From: Sepiola atlantica
Taxonomy: Eukaryota; Mollusca; Cephalopoda; Sepiida; Sepiolidae
DNA: 64,000 bases
Reading direction: 5' to 3'
Assembly: GCA_963556195.1 (NCBI GenBank)
Contig: OY744529.1
Span: forward strand, 63,317,580-63,381,579
The notes under the pieces are model-generated. The model was not told the origin of the DNA. It ran no database searches and saw only the letters and a list, made by a program, of their open reading frames with translations. Positions 10,352 through 22,315 of this stretch are shown piece after piece; within the stretch, counting starts at the first letter, position 1; every line of letters begins with the position of its first letter. The position numbers were made by a program, and so were the translations under genes.

Positions 10352-11280
10352 ATAAAGTTTTAAGATAAGCCACATTTATTATTGTTATAAAGCTCTATCT
10401 GAAAGAATATTGAGCCCTTTGTGTGCGCGATTCAGCTCTGTTCCGATTTTGAGAAGTTGTTTTTTCTATATATACTAGCGACATTCACCCAGCGTTGCCT
10501 TTGTGAAGATATATTGCTAGTCAGAAGGTTTCTTAGAAAAAATAATTTCAAATATCATCATGTTTACAATTGTTGCCAAAGTTAAACATAATATTTCACA
10601 TATGAGGTCAAGTAATAAAAATATTGACAACACAGTGGTGTTCTTAAAAAACCCTACTTATTCATGCTCTGTTTCTTAATATTTCTGTAAAACGAAAATG
10701 GATTTAACGAATTAAAACGGATTTCTTTTTTATTATAAATCTTAAAAATACCAATAGAAATGATTATTTAAATGTTTAGAAATTTTTTTAAATACTTTCT
10801 TCAGAGACATCTTTTGTTTAATTTTATCTTTGTTTCATGAAACAAAGAAAATCTATTTTTAAAAAAATGAATTTCGTTTCTTTATGTTCTAATATATTTC
10901 AGTTATTTTATGAACCTAATTGATAATTGTCCTTAGTTACCCCAAATTGAAGAAAAATTTCAATGGTGTCTTTAGATTTCTTGAAAAATTTAATCCTTAT
11001 TGAAACTCATTTCTTTTAACAAATCAATCAAATAATGAAAAAATAAGACATATTTTTATATCACAAAATTTATTTACATTAGTTTCTTCTTGCACATTTA
11101 GTGAAGAGTATTTTTGATGTGATTGAAGCTAAAATGAGATTGAGCTCACAGTGTTAAGATTACTCGACTTTTGTGTTTAATACATTCTGTTCCCCCACCA
11201 CTTATTTCAATCGCCCTTCATTTTCACCTGTTATATTATGTATTGTAGTGATCAGATGGGCAGACACTTAGACACACACC
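10352..11280. other. Intronic AT-rich stretch
   Basis: Near 10476 there is a short match to the 5' end of the H repeats (TACTAGCGACATTCACCCAG). Otherwise nothing recognised. Confidence 0.5.
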
Positions 11281-11285
11281 CACAT

Positions 11286-12035
11286 ACATCATCATCGTAT
11301 TCGGTTTAACGTCCATTTTACATGCTGGCATGTGTTGGAGGCTTTTTAGAAATTGAAACTAATTAATCTCTGCCAGGTCTTTATAATTCTCTCAAGTCCA
11401 TTCTTATCACTTCCTTCCATGTTTTCCTTGGCCTTCCTCAACTGTTCTATATATACTAATCCAAGAACTCTCATCCTTCTTTCAACATGGTCATACCATC
11501 GAAGTCTCCTCTTCTGCACACATCTCCCTATACTGCCAGATTTAATCTTCCTCTTAGGCTATCAGATCTAAGCCTGTCTTTAACACTCACATTACACATC
11601 TATCGTATCATTCTCATATCATTTCTCTCCATGCAATGCATGTCGTCAACCCTCATTGGCCAGGTTTCACTTCTGTACATCATGGCACTGTGCACACGTG
11701 CCTAATAGACATTTCCCTTGGTCAACAGAGGTAATACCCTGCTGGTTATTAATGGCAAAGGTTCTCTGAACTTAATCCATCCACTTGTAATTCTTGCAAT
11801 TACATCAACACAGGTTCCTCCCTGTGATCCAATGGTATTACCAAGATAACAAAACTTCTGGACAGGATCAATGACCTCGTTATCCAAATATACTTTCTTC
11901 ACATCTGAATTTTCATTCGTCTCCATTGTCTTATACTTCTTGCATGCAAACTGATTATTATCTCTCAGTCTACCTGTAATTCCACTGCACTTCTTGTGTA
12001 CCTAATGCTTACAAATACCACAAAAACACACACAG
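11286..12035 (-). pseudogene. LINE family A, 3' fragment
   Basis: The minus strand encodes, through stops, KVYLDNEVIDPVQKFCYLGN, RITSGWIKFREPLPLITSR and MRVDDMHCMERNDMRMIR. This is the region downstream of the reverse transcriptase core in a LINE ORF2 (FCYLGD, SGW.KFREL, GSETWP pattern). The element's 3' tail is at the low end (CATCATCATCG). 5' truncated, dead. Confidence 0.85.
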
Positions 12036-12730
12036 TTTGAATTATCTACTAGACACCATCCTCGAGTGTCTTCGGTCTCTTTGTACAAGGGTTTGTCAGG
12101 ACAACCTGACATGAGGATACTTCACCTTACAAATAAACACTGACCAAATATTCAAGATAACATAGTATTTAAAGCTCAAATAAGATCCCCTCAACACGGC
12201 TATACACTGGCTCATATGAGGAATGGTGCACCTTCTCCTAGTGATGTTACTTACAGTAACAGCATTTAGCTATATACTCCACCAGACCAGATGAATTCTT
12301 GTCCTGGAATCTGATAAGACCAAGACACCACAAGAAAGATATACCATAACATAGTTAACTGATCAATTGGGGAGCGGAAAATTAATGTTCTTCACTTCTT
12401 TACTAACTCAACGTTTGAGAGGTAAAGGAGAACTTTAGTTGAACACTCAGGTATCTATCTCATTCATAGATGAAGTGTTAGCCCCAGGAACGGGGGCCCC
12501 TTGATTTCTGAAAGTTTACACTGAAGTAAAATGAAAAAAGAAGATATATATTTTACCATTATGGTTATTGATATGTACGCATTAGGTTTTATCGCTTTGT
12601 TGGAGGGAGAATAACTTAGTTGAAAACTGTCATTTTAGGAGATATGAATAGCAAAGAAGTTTTGTGGTTGTTGATTATCTTTGAAAACTAGAAATAGCCG
12701 CATGAAATAGAATTTCTAGAAATTACTTAC
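12036..12730. other. Intron remainder 3' of exon 18
   Basis: Moderate-GC repeat-like sequence (12040-12500) that I do not recognise; no coding signal. Confidence 0.5.
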
Positions 12731-12806
12731 CATAATTCTTCGTAACAAGTGCATAGCTGTTGGGTGACCTGTAACCCACAGGCCCACCAAATGCCGGCTC
12801 AATTGC
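12731..12806 (-). CDS. DNAJC13: DNAJC13 exon 18 (about residues 633-658)
   Basis: 76 nt. The first base completes Arg; it ends in phase 0. It reads [20 protein letters not shown] then LRRIM, equivalent to human [20 protein letters not shown] and LKRIL. The acceptor is CTCTTTTAG and the donor GTAAGTAA. Confidence 0.96.
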
Positions 12807-14379
12807 CTAAAAGAGAAAATTACACATCAAACAAAAAAAAACAAAAAAAGAGAGTGAGTGAAGATTTATGGGACGAATGTAAATGAGCAAAAAAAGACAT
12901 TTAAATTTGTAAAAAGTGTTCACAGAAAATATTAGAGATAAATGGCCATTACCGCATGTGTCTATTTCAAGGATGTGAGTGGCCAATGGCAAAAAAAGCT
13001 GAAATCAAAATGCCCCCCCCCCCTTCCATCCTCCCCCCTCTAACGATTCGGCAGAAATCAGTCTTAGCTTAAAAAAAAAAATAACCCTTTTCTAAATTCA
13101 AAGAAAAAGCGGAATTCAGCCAAAAAGTGGAGGTCTCACATCTCTGCTATTTACTTGCCTCCCCCATGAGACCAAAGTTAGACACATCATTTTTAATGTA
13201 GGGAAAATTCAGCTCCCCAAATAAGGCACTTGGCATTGAGACAAAAATATAAATTGACTCAGAGGAGAAGATATCCTTTTAGACTAACAGAGGATAGAAC
13301 AGATACTATTTAAAAAATTTGAAAATAAATGATAAATTTTTACAAATTAGGCACAAGGCCTTCAAAAATGTGGGAAATGAGGTGTTCCGTTGTCATCCTC
13401 TAACTATCCTACTCTTAACTAAACGAATTTTAATTCATTCATCCAAACATTGTTCCTTTCATTCTTTTACTATTTGTCCATCACTTTCACTTCAGCAGTC
13501 ACCACAATACCATAATACTCATTTACTACTGTACTTAAGATATCCCTAATAGTTTTGAATTAATTTTATTTATAAAAGATATTTACAATTAAAAGAAAAA
13601 TTGGGAATGGGACAACAAAAGCATCCTACAAATCAGCGGCATCCTTTCTAAGAGTAAACCGCTCCCTATTTGCCTGTATGTTTAGAACTAAAAACAAGCA
13701 GGTCGATCTCTACATGGAAGTGGGACTTTGAGTAGAAATTAAATAGAGATAGAGTTTGATAGTAGAGGGTGTCCGCAAATGCTACGCTTTGCTCCTGGCC
13801 ATGTATGTATGTATGATACTCAATATACAGTCTGGAAACATAAAGTGGAGAACGTCACTCTTCCCTGATAAATTGAAACTCAAAAAGAAAAAAGAAAATG
13901 ATTATTTAGTATAAATTAACTTGATCTACTATTGAAATATATATCTGGCACTATCTGTTGAGTGTTAGGAAGATCGGGATTCAATCATTCAAGTCATACC
14001 AAAGGCTCCCCCCAAAAAATGGTACTTGATGTCTCCTTACTAAACACTCAGCATTATAAAGATGAATATAAAGAGTAAGTAATCCTGGGAAAGGAGTGGC
14101 ACCCTTCCCTACATCTGTGTATTAGCCAATCAAAATGGAGCTTTTTGGTCACCCTCAACTATGGTCGACCACTTTACTTTTTTTTTTACTATTGAAATTG
14201 AGAAACATATTTTTTAATTCCTGCACAATGGAATTAGTCATGCAGTTCTCTTAGAAAATTCCAACTTTGGTTTTATTAAATTGATTTCATTTGTTCTTAT
14301 GCATAAGTTTGAAAAGTGAAAAAAATAGAAACTAAATACTCTGCTTGACTTATTTACCAATGATCATGATGAATCTTAC
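12807..14379. other. Intron between exons 17 and 18
   Basis: Holds a C-run at 13012-13024 and a possible tRNA-like phrase (GGGATTCAATC near 13977) too weak to call. No exon or classified element seen. Confidence 0.5.
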
Positions 14380-14501
14380 CTGTTGGTCAGCATCCGACTG
14401 TCTGTACTCTGAGTAAACATGGCTGTGTGTAGATGCTTTGGTAGCGCTCCTTCAGCCAGTGCCAAGTCTTGCATTTTAGCAGCAATCTCAGCATCCCCTT
14501 C
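14380..14501 (-). CDS. DNAJC13: DNAJC13 exon 17 (about residues 593-633)
   Basis: 122 nt, starting in phase 0 and ending two bases into an Arg codon. It begins [20 protein letters not shown] and ends [20 protein letters not shown], matching human [20 protein letters not shown] and MLTNRQLSRHL across the next junction. The acceptor is CTCTTTTAG and the donor GTAAGATT. Confidence 0.97.
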
Positions 14502-14621
14502 CTAAAAGAGAAATAAAATATATGAAAATATTAGCATACAATTTTTTCTTATTTTTCTTTTTTAAGAATACAAATGCAATTACATGGACTGCATATCTCT
14601 CCCTCTGCATAAATAGTTAAC

Positions 14622-14624
<3 letters not shown>

Positions 14625-14659
<35 letters not shown>

Positions 14660-14721
14660 TTTAAGCTAAGTACTATTTTATATATATATATATATATATA
14701 TATGTGTTTTAAGCTAAGTAC

Positions 14722-14769
<48 letters not shown>

Positions 14770-14831
14770 TTTAAGCTAAGTACTATTTTATATATATATA
14801 TATATATATATATGTGTTTTAAGCTAAGTAC

Positions 14832-14869
<38 letters not shown>
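14625..14869. repeat. Compound TA satellite with interspersed 26-bp motif
   Basis: Long (TA)n tracts alternate four times with TGTTTTAAGCTAAGTACTAT followed by TTTA, giving higher-order units of about 50-60 bp. The interspersed motif contains AAGCTAAGTACT. Confidence 0.9.
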
Positions 14870-14872
<3 letters not shown>

Positions 14873-15204
14873 TGTGGAGACAGTTAAAATCTATTTATAT
14901 TAAGAATTTATGTTCGACAACATTTCACAGATATCTACCTAGAATACTTACGAATGTTTTAAAAGACATGTACATTTCGATATAATTTTTTAGCATTTCT
15001 TTCTTCTCATTTTTTCGATTTGCTACATTATTTAGATTTCTGTCTGCCAACATATTTATTAATTGCAATTTTGCACATCACACTTAATGTGTCTTTTAAA
15101 TACAAAATTGTAAGAGATTCCTTTTCTTGTTGTGTTTTTATTCCTTTCTTTATGTATTTACTTGATTTTTAGCTTAGAACCATTCATTTAAAGATTATTT
15201 CTTA

Positions 15205-15248
15205 ACATTGTATATATATATATATATATGCAAATATATTTATATATA
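15205..15248. repeat. TA microsatellite
   Basis: TA-rich run. Confidence 0.8.
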
Positions 15249-15489
15249 GTCATCACCAGACCGACTGGTTTGCTGTATCATAGCTTTTTAGTGCAGCTAG
15301 ACTAGCACCCACTTTGTCAGCTGATCCAACAACCGGTGGCAATCAACTCGACTCCCCTTGTTACGCACCAATCAACTCTTGCAGGATCAGAAAACCTTTG
15401 TACTTCAATGGCCAAAACACTTTTTAAGCATCAGTATATCCAATTTAAAGTCGTCAAAAGTATTGAGTAGATGTGTTCTTACCAGTAGA

Positions 15490-15770
15490 GGATACATCTT
15501 TGACATCAGTCTGACAGTGACTTTGTTTCTGTCAAGCTAAAGTATGGTTCTGTTCAGTCTAAGGAGATCAACTCTCTGAGGCTTTACCTTCTCTTTGAGG
15601 TTAATTTATTGTTAATTGGCTGAGTTGCCCCTACTGGGGAATGCTGACTGGACTGTTCAGGCATTTTTTGTAGGCCAGAGCGCGCTAATCCTAGTGTGCT
15701 GGCTTTTCAAAACCACACCTGACCTTGTGTCTAACCTCCTGGAGAGGAGGTAAAGAAAATACTTTGATAT
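15490..15770 (+). repeat. Dispersed repeat D2, copy 1
   Basis: Matches the complement of 45825-46040 along about 250 bp: CATCAGTCTGACAGTGACTT, TATGGTTCTGTTCAGTC, AGGCTTTACCTTCT, ATTTTTTGTAGGCCAGA and CCTCCTGGAGAGGAGGTAAA. Class unknown; the conserved GAGGTAAA end could be a SINE tail. Confidence 0.75.
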
Positions 15771-17230
15771 TTTTCGATACCATTTCTTAAAACATTATGA
15801 TATGTTATTCATATGTTCGATATGAAAGCTGTATAAAATTATGATGCTACAAAATGAAAAAAATATGACATCAGTTTTATATAGCTTAATATTTTACTGT
15901 TCATATTTTCTTCCTTTTTCTTTTGTTTGTGTTTTGTAGTTGTGCCTTCTGGTTACCTACTCAAATCTTTTGTTTACCCTTCCCTCTCTCTCTCCTGACC
16001 GGATTTTGATCTAGCTGTGACAGGATCATTTCAGTTTCAATCCTCCATCCCACTCTCTCCTCCCTCTTATTATTGCTATACATTCCATCCCTTTACTTTC
16101 TGTCTGCTTTAAAGGTCTGTGACATGCAACATGTGTCCATTTCTCAGTGGTATCGATAGTATTAAATATCATTTCTTATATTATCATATCAAAATTAACA
16201 TTGACAACTCTAATCCACTTAATAAATAAACATCTTTTTATGTGAGAACCAAGTTAGAATGTCTTAACATTTCCCCATTATGCTTAATGAGTTTTTGTTT
16301 TTAAAAATCAAACTTCGGCCCCTTAAAAGCAGATTGTCCGATAGTGGCGGTACCATCTAAGAAAAGATCACATCTATAGAGAAAGATCAATTTTTGTGGC
16401 AAAAATAAAATACTTAGAAAAAGCCAATCTATTATATAAAGAAAAGTAATTTCTTTTAGTCTGTGTGTGTACAGGCTAATCTCGGAAACTACACAAAATA
16501 CACTACAAAACTTACAAATTCTGATTCAGCATGACCTCAGCTAGGCTATGGTAAAAAAGAAATATTGCTGTAAAGTTTATGAGAAAGAATTTACAAATTA
16601 AAAATTAAAATAAACTTTTTAAATACATTTATTCAATAAATAACAAATAATCGTGAATTGACTTGGCTTTACGAGCACCTCTACATCGCCACTATTTGTG
16701 AAAACGTCTTGAGCCTGCTCTCGGCCTGCCAAGTCAGAAGGACATCCAATGAAATTTCCTGATATTTGCATATTGATTTTGAAAATGGACATTTTATTAA
16801 TTAACTATTATTTGTTGTTAATTAAAAATTAAATAATGTTAAAATATAAATAGGCCATTTTTATTGTGTTTCAAAAATTATTATAGACCAAAATGAAAAT
16901 ATTTACATATTTTTTTCTCTTATTTTAATACTTTTTTTCTGTTTCAATGAATTCATTCAATGGTTAGAAACAAAAGAATAAAATATGCGAACGTAAAAAG
17001 GAAAACGTATAAAATAAAAACGGTCACATTTCTTTTATTTTGAACACACATTTTAATCTAATAGTTTTTCTTAAGTATTACATTTAATTTGTTCAAATGG
17101 ATAAGAAAATTAAACTTTATCAATTGAAACAATTTTAAATGTATAAAATTTTTAGGGTTTGTATGCGAGTACTACTTTTTCAAGATGACCTACTCGTCGC
17201 AACCTCGATTAGTCTCGATACATCCTAGCA
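15771..17230. other. Intronic stretch
   Basis: At 16428 CTATTATATAAAG followed by GTCTGTGTGTGTACAGGCTA looks like the 3' terminus of an H repeat in minus orientation; its other end is unclear. No gene. Confidence 0.45.
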
Positions 17231-17231
17231 G

Positions 17232-17555
17232 CTATGTGATGAGCAAAATACAGGCTCTCCATAGTGAACAAGTGTCTGTGCATGGTGAAGAGACATCCTT
17301 CATGTGATAACCCTGTTGATATGCCTGGGCATAGCGACAACTTGGCAGATCTAGAGGAGTAAACCTTGAACAAAAATCCCTCCATTCTTTACAGGTAGTT
17401 ATACTGTGGTGATCCTCGACAAACGTATGCTTTGACAAAGAGAACATCACAGAAGGCCATTCTTTAAAACGGGATGGTGCGTGCACTGCTCCAATGTAAA
17501 GTGTACAGGTTTGGTGAGCTGTATATTTATCCAGCCCTGAAGATGCCTTTAGCAA
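17232..17555 (-). other. Unrecognised 107-codon open frame in intron
   Basis: The minus-strand frame starting MLKASSGLDKYTAHQTCTLY has a balanced composition (Cys, Trp, His present) unlike the low-complexity chance ORFs around it. GC is higher than the neighbouring DNA. No domain recognised; upstream frames are broken. Probably part of an old transposon protein rather than a host exon, since no compatible splice sites or DNAJC13 match exist. Confidence 0.35.
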
Positions 17556-17980
17556 ATACTTCAGTATAATCTGCTAAATCACACTAGTGATGACACAACA
17601 AAGCAATCGACTCATGGACAGAATTTTGTTCTCAAGCATGTGGTGAAACTCATGTACATAAATGGATGGAAAATGAAAAATAGGGACCAAATTGGTATAT
17701 TTGAGGTAAAAAAAAAAAATTACTTTCTGTAGTTCTTATTGGAAACTAGGTCAAACAGTTAGTCAGCTGGTGAATTTCTCGTTTTCTTTTTCTATTATAT
17801 TGGACCAGTTGGAGGGAGAGGTGTGTTAAAAAGTAATTCAAGAGTAAGACACTTTTTTTAAATTTTATTTTTTTAGCCAAAATCCTGGGCAATGTCGGAT
17901 AGCCCTGTTAGTTGCAGATAAATCACATCAAAATTTTTACAGTTTGGAAAGAAAGAAAAGATTAAAAAATAAATACCAAC

Positions 17981-18037
17981 CTCAATAATAGCTTTCATAA
18001 CCAAGCCGGCACCTTTAACTATTGCCATTGATGGATG
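17981..18037 (-). CDS. DNAJC13: DNAJC13 exon 16, 19 codons (about residues 574-592)
   Basis: 57 nt, phase 0/0, reading HPSMAIVKGAGLVMKAIIE, identical to human apart from one Ile/Val. The acceptor is CTCAATTTAG. The donor GTTGGTAT is a weak GT lacking the usual GTRAG, but the join to the next exon ([10 protein letters not shown], human EGDKEIATKM) fixes it. Confidence 0.95.
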
Positions 18038-18224
18038 CTAAATTGAGAAAAAAAATATTAAAATTATATATATAATTCAGTTTTGAAATATACAATACTT
18101 TGTTTTAAAAATGGTCGATGTATATGTGTTTATATATATATATACACACACATATAATGTGATCCATGCGATGTACAAGGACGTACTTAATTATACATTT
18201 TGCACGTCAATCTGCAGTAATGAT

Positions 18225-19025
18225 GGGCTAACACTCTAACGTTGCCGTAGCAGTAGACATCCTGCTGAGGCGCTGGCCGACTTGGATCACGCTGATGACA
18301 TCACATAGTTTGAAGATTGTATGAATTCTGCTCAAGATCTCAACTGTGTGAAGAAGGCTTGTCAAGATGTGGGACTTTTTCTGAACGCATCGAAAACAAA
18401 ACATATGCATCTTAATCCATCTACAGACACAAAGTTGTTTTCATCAGATGGCTCTGAAATCGAATGTGTTGATGACTTCAGGTACCTGGGCGGATACTCT
18501 GACACCAAACACAATATGAACGTAAGGATTGAAGTCATGGAGTGTGCTTCATCTGTTGCAGTAAGTGTGGACGTCTCCAATCAGGAAGAAAATCAAAACA
18601 AAAGTCTTTAAGGCCTGCATAGAGACGATCCTTCTGTATGGCTCTAAATCGTGAATACTGAACGTGGCATGTATAAAGCAGCTAAATAGTACATATACCA
18701 GAATGCTACGAGCAGCTTATAACATCTTCCGGAAAAGATATCCCATAAACAAGTCATTGTATGGATCCTTGCCTTGTGTGTCAGCAGTTGTGAGGAGGAG
18801 ACAACTAGCACTTGTAGGACATGTCACCAGTCACAATGAACCTGCAGGAAGACTCCTGCTCTGGTCAAGAAGAGCTGGTCATTCTTATGTTACACTGAAG
18901 GTGATCATCGAAGGAGGGAAATTGGTCTGTCAATGACCAATTTGCTGTCAGCAATAACCGATCAAGAGTTCTGGAGCTCGGAATTTGTCAACATTTCACC
19001 TGTCTACTGGCGTCGGATTACTCAA
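18225..19025 (+). pseudogene. LINE reverse-transcriptase fragment (third family)
   Basis: It reads ADLDHADDIT (FADD-type catalytic motif, first residue His), then CVKKACQDVGLFLNASKTKH, VDDFRYLGGYSD, and in a second frame LNSTYTRMLRAAYNIFRKRY and VVRRRQLALVGHVTSHNEPA. This is the RT-core to C-terminal part of a non-LTR ORF2. Stops and frameshifts are present. Confidence 0.85.
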
Positions 19026-19382
19026 AAAGAAAATTTATATATAATAGATAAAGATGTAATCTACATTTGTCAAATGGTTACATATTTAAGATAATGGAAA
19101 TATTATTTATCTAAGAAAATAGAATATTTAGATCATATTGTCGGCGTAATGAATTACCCCTTCACAAATTAGACGTTAACATTTAGATATATTGAAAATA
19201 AATGGTATTGAGCAATAGCATGCACAGAACATAACTTATGCACAAATCAACGAAACACAGTATTGTTGCACTAAAACTAAAAACTTCTAGTATTTCCTGT
19301 CATTTGTTATAAAAGTTAGAATTTAAACAGTCTAGACAGATTGATAAAAGATTCACAACATTCACTTCTAAACTTCACACAG

Positions 19383-19880
19383 GATATCATCATATTCAGT
19401 GTAATGTTTATTTTACATATGTTGTTTATCTGTCATGTGTTGGATGGTTTTTAGAAATTAACTTCCAAACTAACCTATCCCTGACAGGTCTTTATTTATC
19501 TCTCTTTCTCTGAAGTCCATCTTTATCACTTCCTCCCATGTTTTCCTTGGCCTGTCCCTGCCAACTAATCCTACTACCTCAACTGTTCTACATCCCAAGA
19601 ACTCTCACACATTCTTTCAATGTGGCCATACCATCAAAGTCTCCTGTTCTGTACACATCTCCTTATACTGTCCAGATTTAATTTGCCTCTTAAAAGCCTG
19701 TCTTTAAGACTCACATTAAACATCCATCGTATCATTCTCATATCATTTCTCTGCATGCACGCTGCGCATACATGCCTGATAGACTCTTCCCTTGGTCAAC
19801 AGCGGTAATGCTCTACTGGTTAGTAATGACAGAAATTCCCTGAACTTACTCCATCCATTCCCAACTCTTGTAATTACACC
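19383..19880 (-). pseudogene. LINE family A, 3' fragment
   Basis: Nucleotide match to 11286-12035 and 26930-27580 (TAACCTATCCCTGACAGGTC, TTTCAATGTGGCCATACCAT, CTTCCCTTGGTCAACAG). It is more decayed. It ends about 85 bp from the donor of exon 15. Confidence 0.8.
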
Positions 19881-19963
19881 ATGTCATAATATATTTTCTT
19901 CTAAAAGCAAAACTTAATTTCTGTATTTTATGCACACACATAAAAAATAAAGTGATAACTCAC

Positions 19964-20119
19964 CTGAAAAAGTTTGAAGACAATTCTGCCATTGGCAGCA
20001 ACCATTTCAAGCATGGTATCAAAGTGTGCACCATCAGTGGTTTCACTGTAAGGAGCACACAGTGCAAATGTCAAAAAATCTAACATAGATGAGATCACTA
20101 AGGCCCCAGTATCTCTCAC
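19964..20119 (-). CDS. DNAJC13: DNAJC13 exon 15 (about residues 522-573)
   Basis: 156 nt, phase 0/0. It begins [20 protein letters not shown] and continues with [10 protein letters not shown] and [17 protein letters not shown], matching human [20 protein letters not shown] and MLEMVASNGRTLFKLFQ. The acceptor is TTTCCTGTAG and the donor GTGAGTTA. Confidence 0.97.
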
Positions 20120-20159
20120 CTACAGGAAAAAAATAGAGACATTCAATATAAAAGTTATT

Positions 20160-20173
20160 ACTAAGTATGTATG

Positions 20174-20210
<37 letters not shown>

Positions 20211-20215
20211 TTAGT
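20160..20215. repeat. TATG/TA microsatellite inside a short palindrome
   Basis: ATTACTAAGTAT before the run and ATATACTTAGTAAT after it are inverted copies, so the whole block can form a hairpin. Confidence 0.8.
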
Positions 20216-20489
20216 AATTTGTTTATCATTTGTAATATCGTTTAACGTTGGAACTTGAATGCTAAACTAAAAAAAACTCATAATTTAAAAGTTTTAAAAA
20301 ATATTTGAAGCATCCTTTTATTGATTCACAAGATGCCTTATCCCTCTGATGAGAAAAGAATTATTTTTGAAAAGCCTAGGTTTAAGGGAAATTTAACTCT
20401 TAGTTGAACATATTAAGTAAATAAACAAATAAATATGTTCAGTTTTGAATAATATATTTGTTTTTGGCTATTATATACCCTCTCTCTCT

Positions 20490-20496
20490 CTGTATG

Positions 20497-20552
<56 letters not shown>

Positions 20553-20565
20553 GTGTATATATACA
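20490..20565. repeat. TA microsatellite
   Basis: (TA)n with TG interruptions. Confidence 0.9.
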
Positions 20566-20647
20566 TTTTTACTTGCCAAAACAATGTCTGTTTATATATT
20601 TTAAATAAACATTCTGTTTCAGAATTATTTTTAGATGATTATTGATA

Positions 20648-20850
20648 TAATTTGTATTATAGGGACTTCTATTCTTATCTGGAATGTCATTCTCATGACG
20701 CCTCGGCCGATGTAACCTTCGACCTTCTTTAAGTGCATCTTTTCAAACTCGCAATCTTTATGTTGAACTCAGGAATCTGAGGAGTTTCAAACTGAACCCC
20801 TTTAGTTATTCACGGGGGTTGATTGTTCTTATTCCATCAGCCAAAACAAG
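20648..20850 (+). mobile_element. Foldback family F1, left-arm fragment
   Basis: TTTGTATTATAGGGACTTCT, CGGCCGATGTAACCTTCGAC and GTGCATCTTTTCAAACTCG match the left arm and inner arm of the copy at 52546. The right arm is missing. Confidence 0.7.
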
Positions 20851-20984
20851 TTGACCATGAATCGCTTTTGTTGGTGAGTTAGCCGACATGATAGACATAG
20901 TGTGGCCTCAGCAGACAGCTATATATTATAAGGAACTGGTTTTATCTATCCGATGTTGTCCAGGAGATTTTACTTCTATTTTTG

Positions 20985-21785
20985 TCTCAGTCATTGACTC
21001 CCCCACCCCCCTTTGCTTTTACACTTAATTTCTTGTAAGAAAATATTTACATTTTTAAAAGATAATTTAATGAAGAAATATGTCATTAAAAAAAATGATT
21101 TTCTAATAAAAATAGATAGGACGTCTTACAAAATGTTGAAATTTAAATCCCATAAAGAGTTTTAAGCTTTTTCTTCTTTTAACAAGAAAATAGATAAAAA
21201 AGTACTAAATAATATATTTTTTAACACAGTAGTTGTATGACAGACCTTTTTTCCTTCTTTCTTAAGTTTGAATATTTTATGGTATGATTTGGTTATATTT
21301 GGTCATTACATTAATTGAATAAAATTGTTTAATATTATAAAATAGATTTAGAAAAGAAAATGTGTAATGGCTCCATCAAGTTTGGTTGAGACAAGGATCT
21401 AAGTGCCACTGACCCTGAAATCTCTGGTAAGGAGGGATGACTGCTGGTCAGGGCTTGGCAAAATTTCTTCCTTTCCTGTTATCTCTCCAAGAATTATCTC
21501 CCTCTTTCTATAGGAGTAAAGCATGATAGTAATTTTTGGTCACAAAACAAGCCCCCCCCCCCCCTCCTCTCAGTTGGGGGAAGAAAAGATTTTAAATTTC
21601 AGTTTGGACTGAGCCCCAAAGGAAGAACACGTGTCTGTCTTCAGATTTCCTTTTCACCTAGAAATTATAACCTTAGTTTGGGCTGTCGTTGGAGTTTGTA
21701 ACAAAAGTTAATTAAAAAAGGTTGAACGTGAATATTGCCACAGACAGACGATATGTTGTCTGACAATTTTATTATATAGACATTA
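20985..21785 (+). repeat. Dispersed repeat D3, copy 1 (with internal insertion)
   Basis: Matches 43075-43545 in the same orientation, for example GTCATTACATTAATTGAATA, ACGTGAATATTGCCACAGAC and the end TTATTATATAGA. Copy 1 carries about 300 bp extra (21370-21690, with a C14 run) absent from copy 2. Confidence 0.75.
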
Positions 21786-21856
21786 ATTTAGAAATAATAT
21801 GTATATTAGATTATGAGAAGTAATTATGAAAACTGATGTTTATGATATAAACTCAC

Positions 21857-21964
21857 CACATGTACATTGAACATTTCTAAGAGATTTTCCAAAAACTTTC
21901 TGGAAGACATTAAGGAATACTTATTCATTTGTTCTTGCCGAATATCGTAGTCATCGTGCATCGG
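21857..21964 (-). CDS. DNAJC13: DNAJC13 exon 14 (about residues 486-521)
   Basis: 108 nt, phase 0/0. It begins [20 protein letters not shown] and ends [14 protein letters not shown], nearly identical to human [20 protein letters not shown] and [14 protein letters not shown]. The donor is GTGAGTTT and the acceptor TTTAACAG. It is part of the helical repeat region. Confidence 0.97.
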
Positions 21965-22315
21965 CTGTTAAAAGGAAAGAAAAAGAAAGGAAACGAGAGA
22001 ATTAGCAATCATCGAATTTGACTACGAAATGCTTATAAAAATTTAATTTTCAAATTCATAAAATGAATGATTTTTTTAAACATGTTTGTTAAATAAAAAT
22101 TAAAATCACCCAAAAGGAAACACCAAAATGTCCCACTCTTTTTTCTTTTTAAATTTAGAATTTACTTGATTAAAATGCCCATTTTTTTATAATCAATGAA
22201 AACCAAACTGATAACATTTTATTGATATGTGGTCGATATGGTAAATACTGTAATTAAAATTCTTTCAAAAATTAAAGCGAAAATGTTAAATTACAAATAA
22301 ATTCTTCGTTTAACG

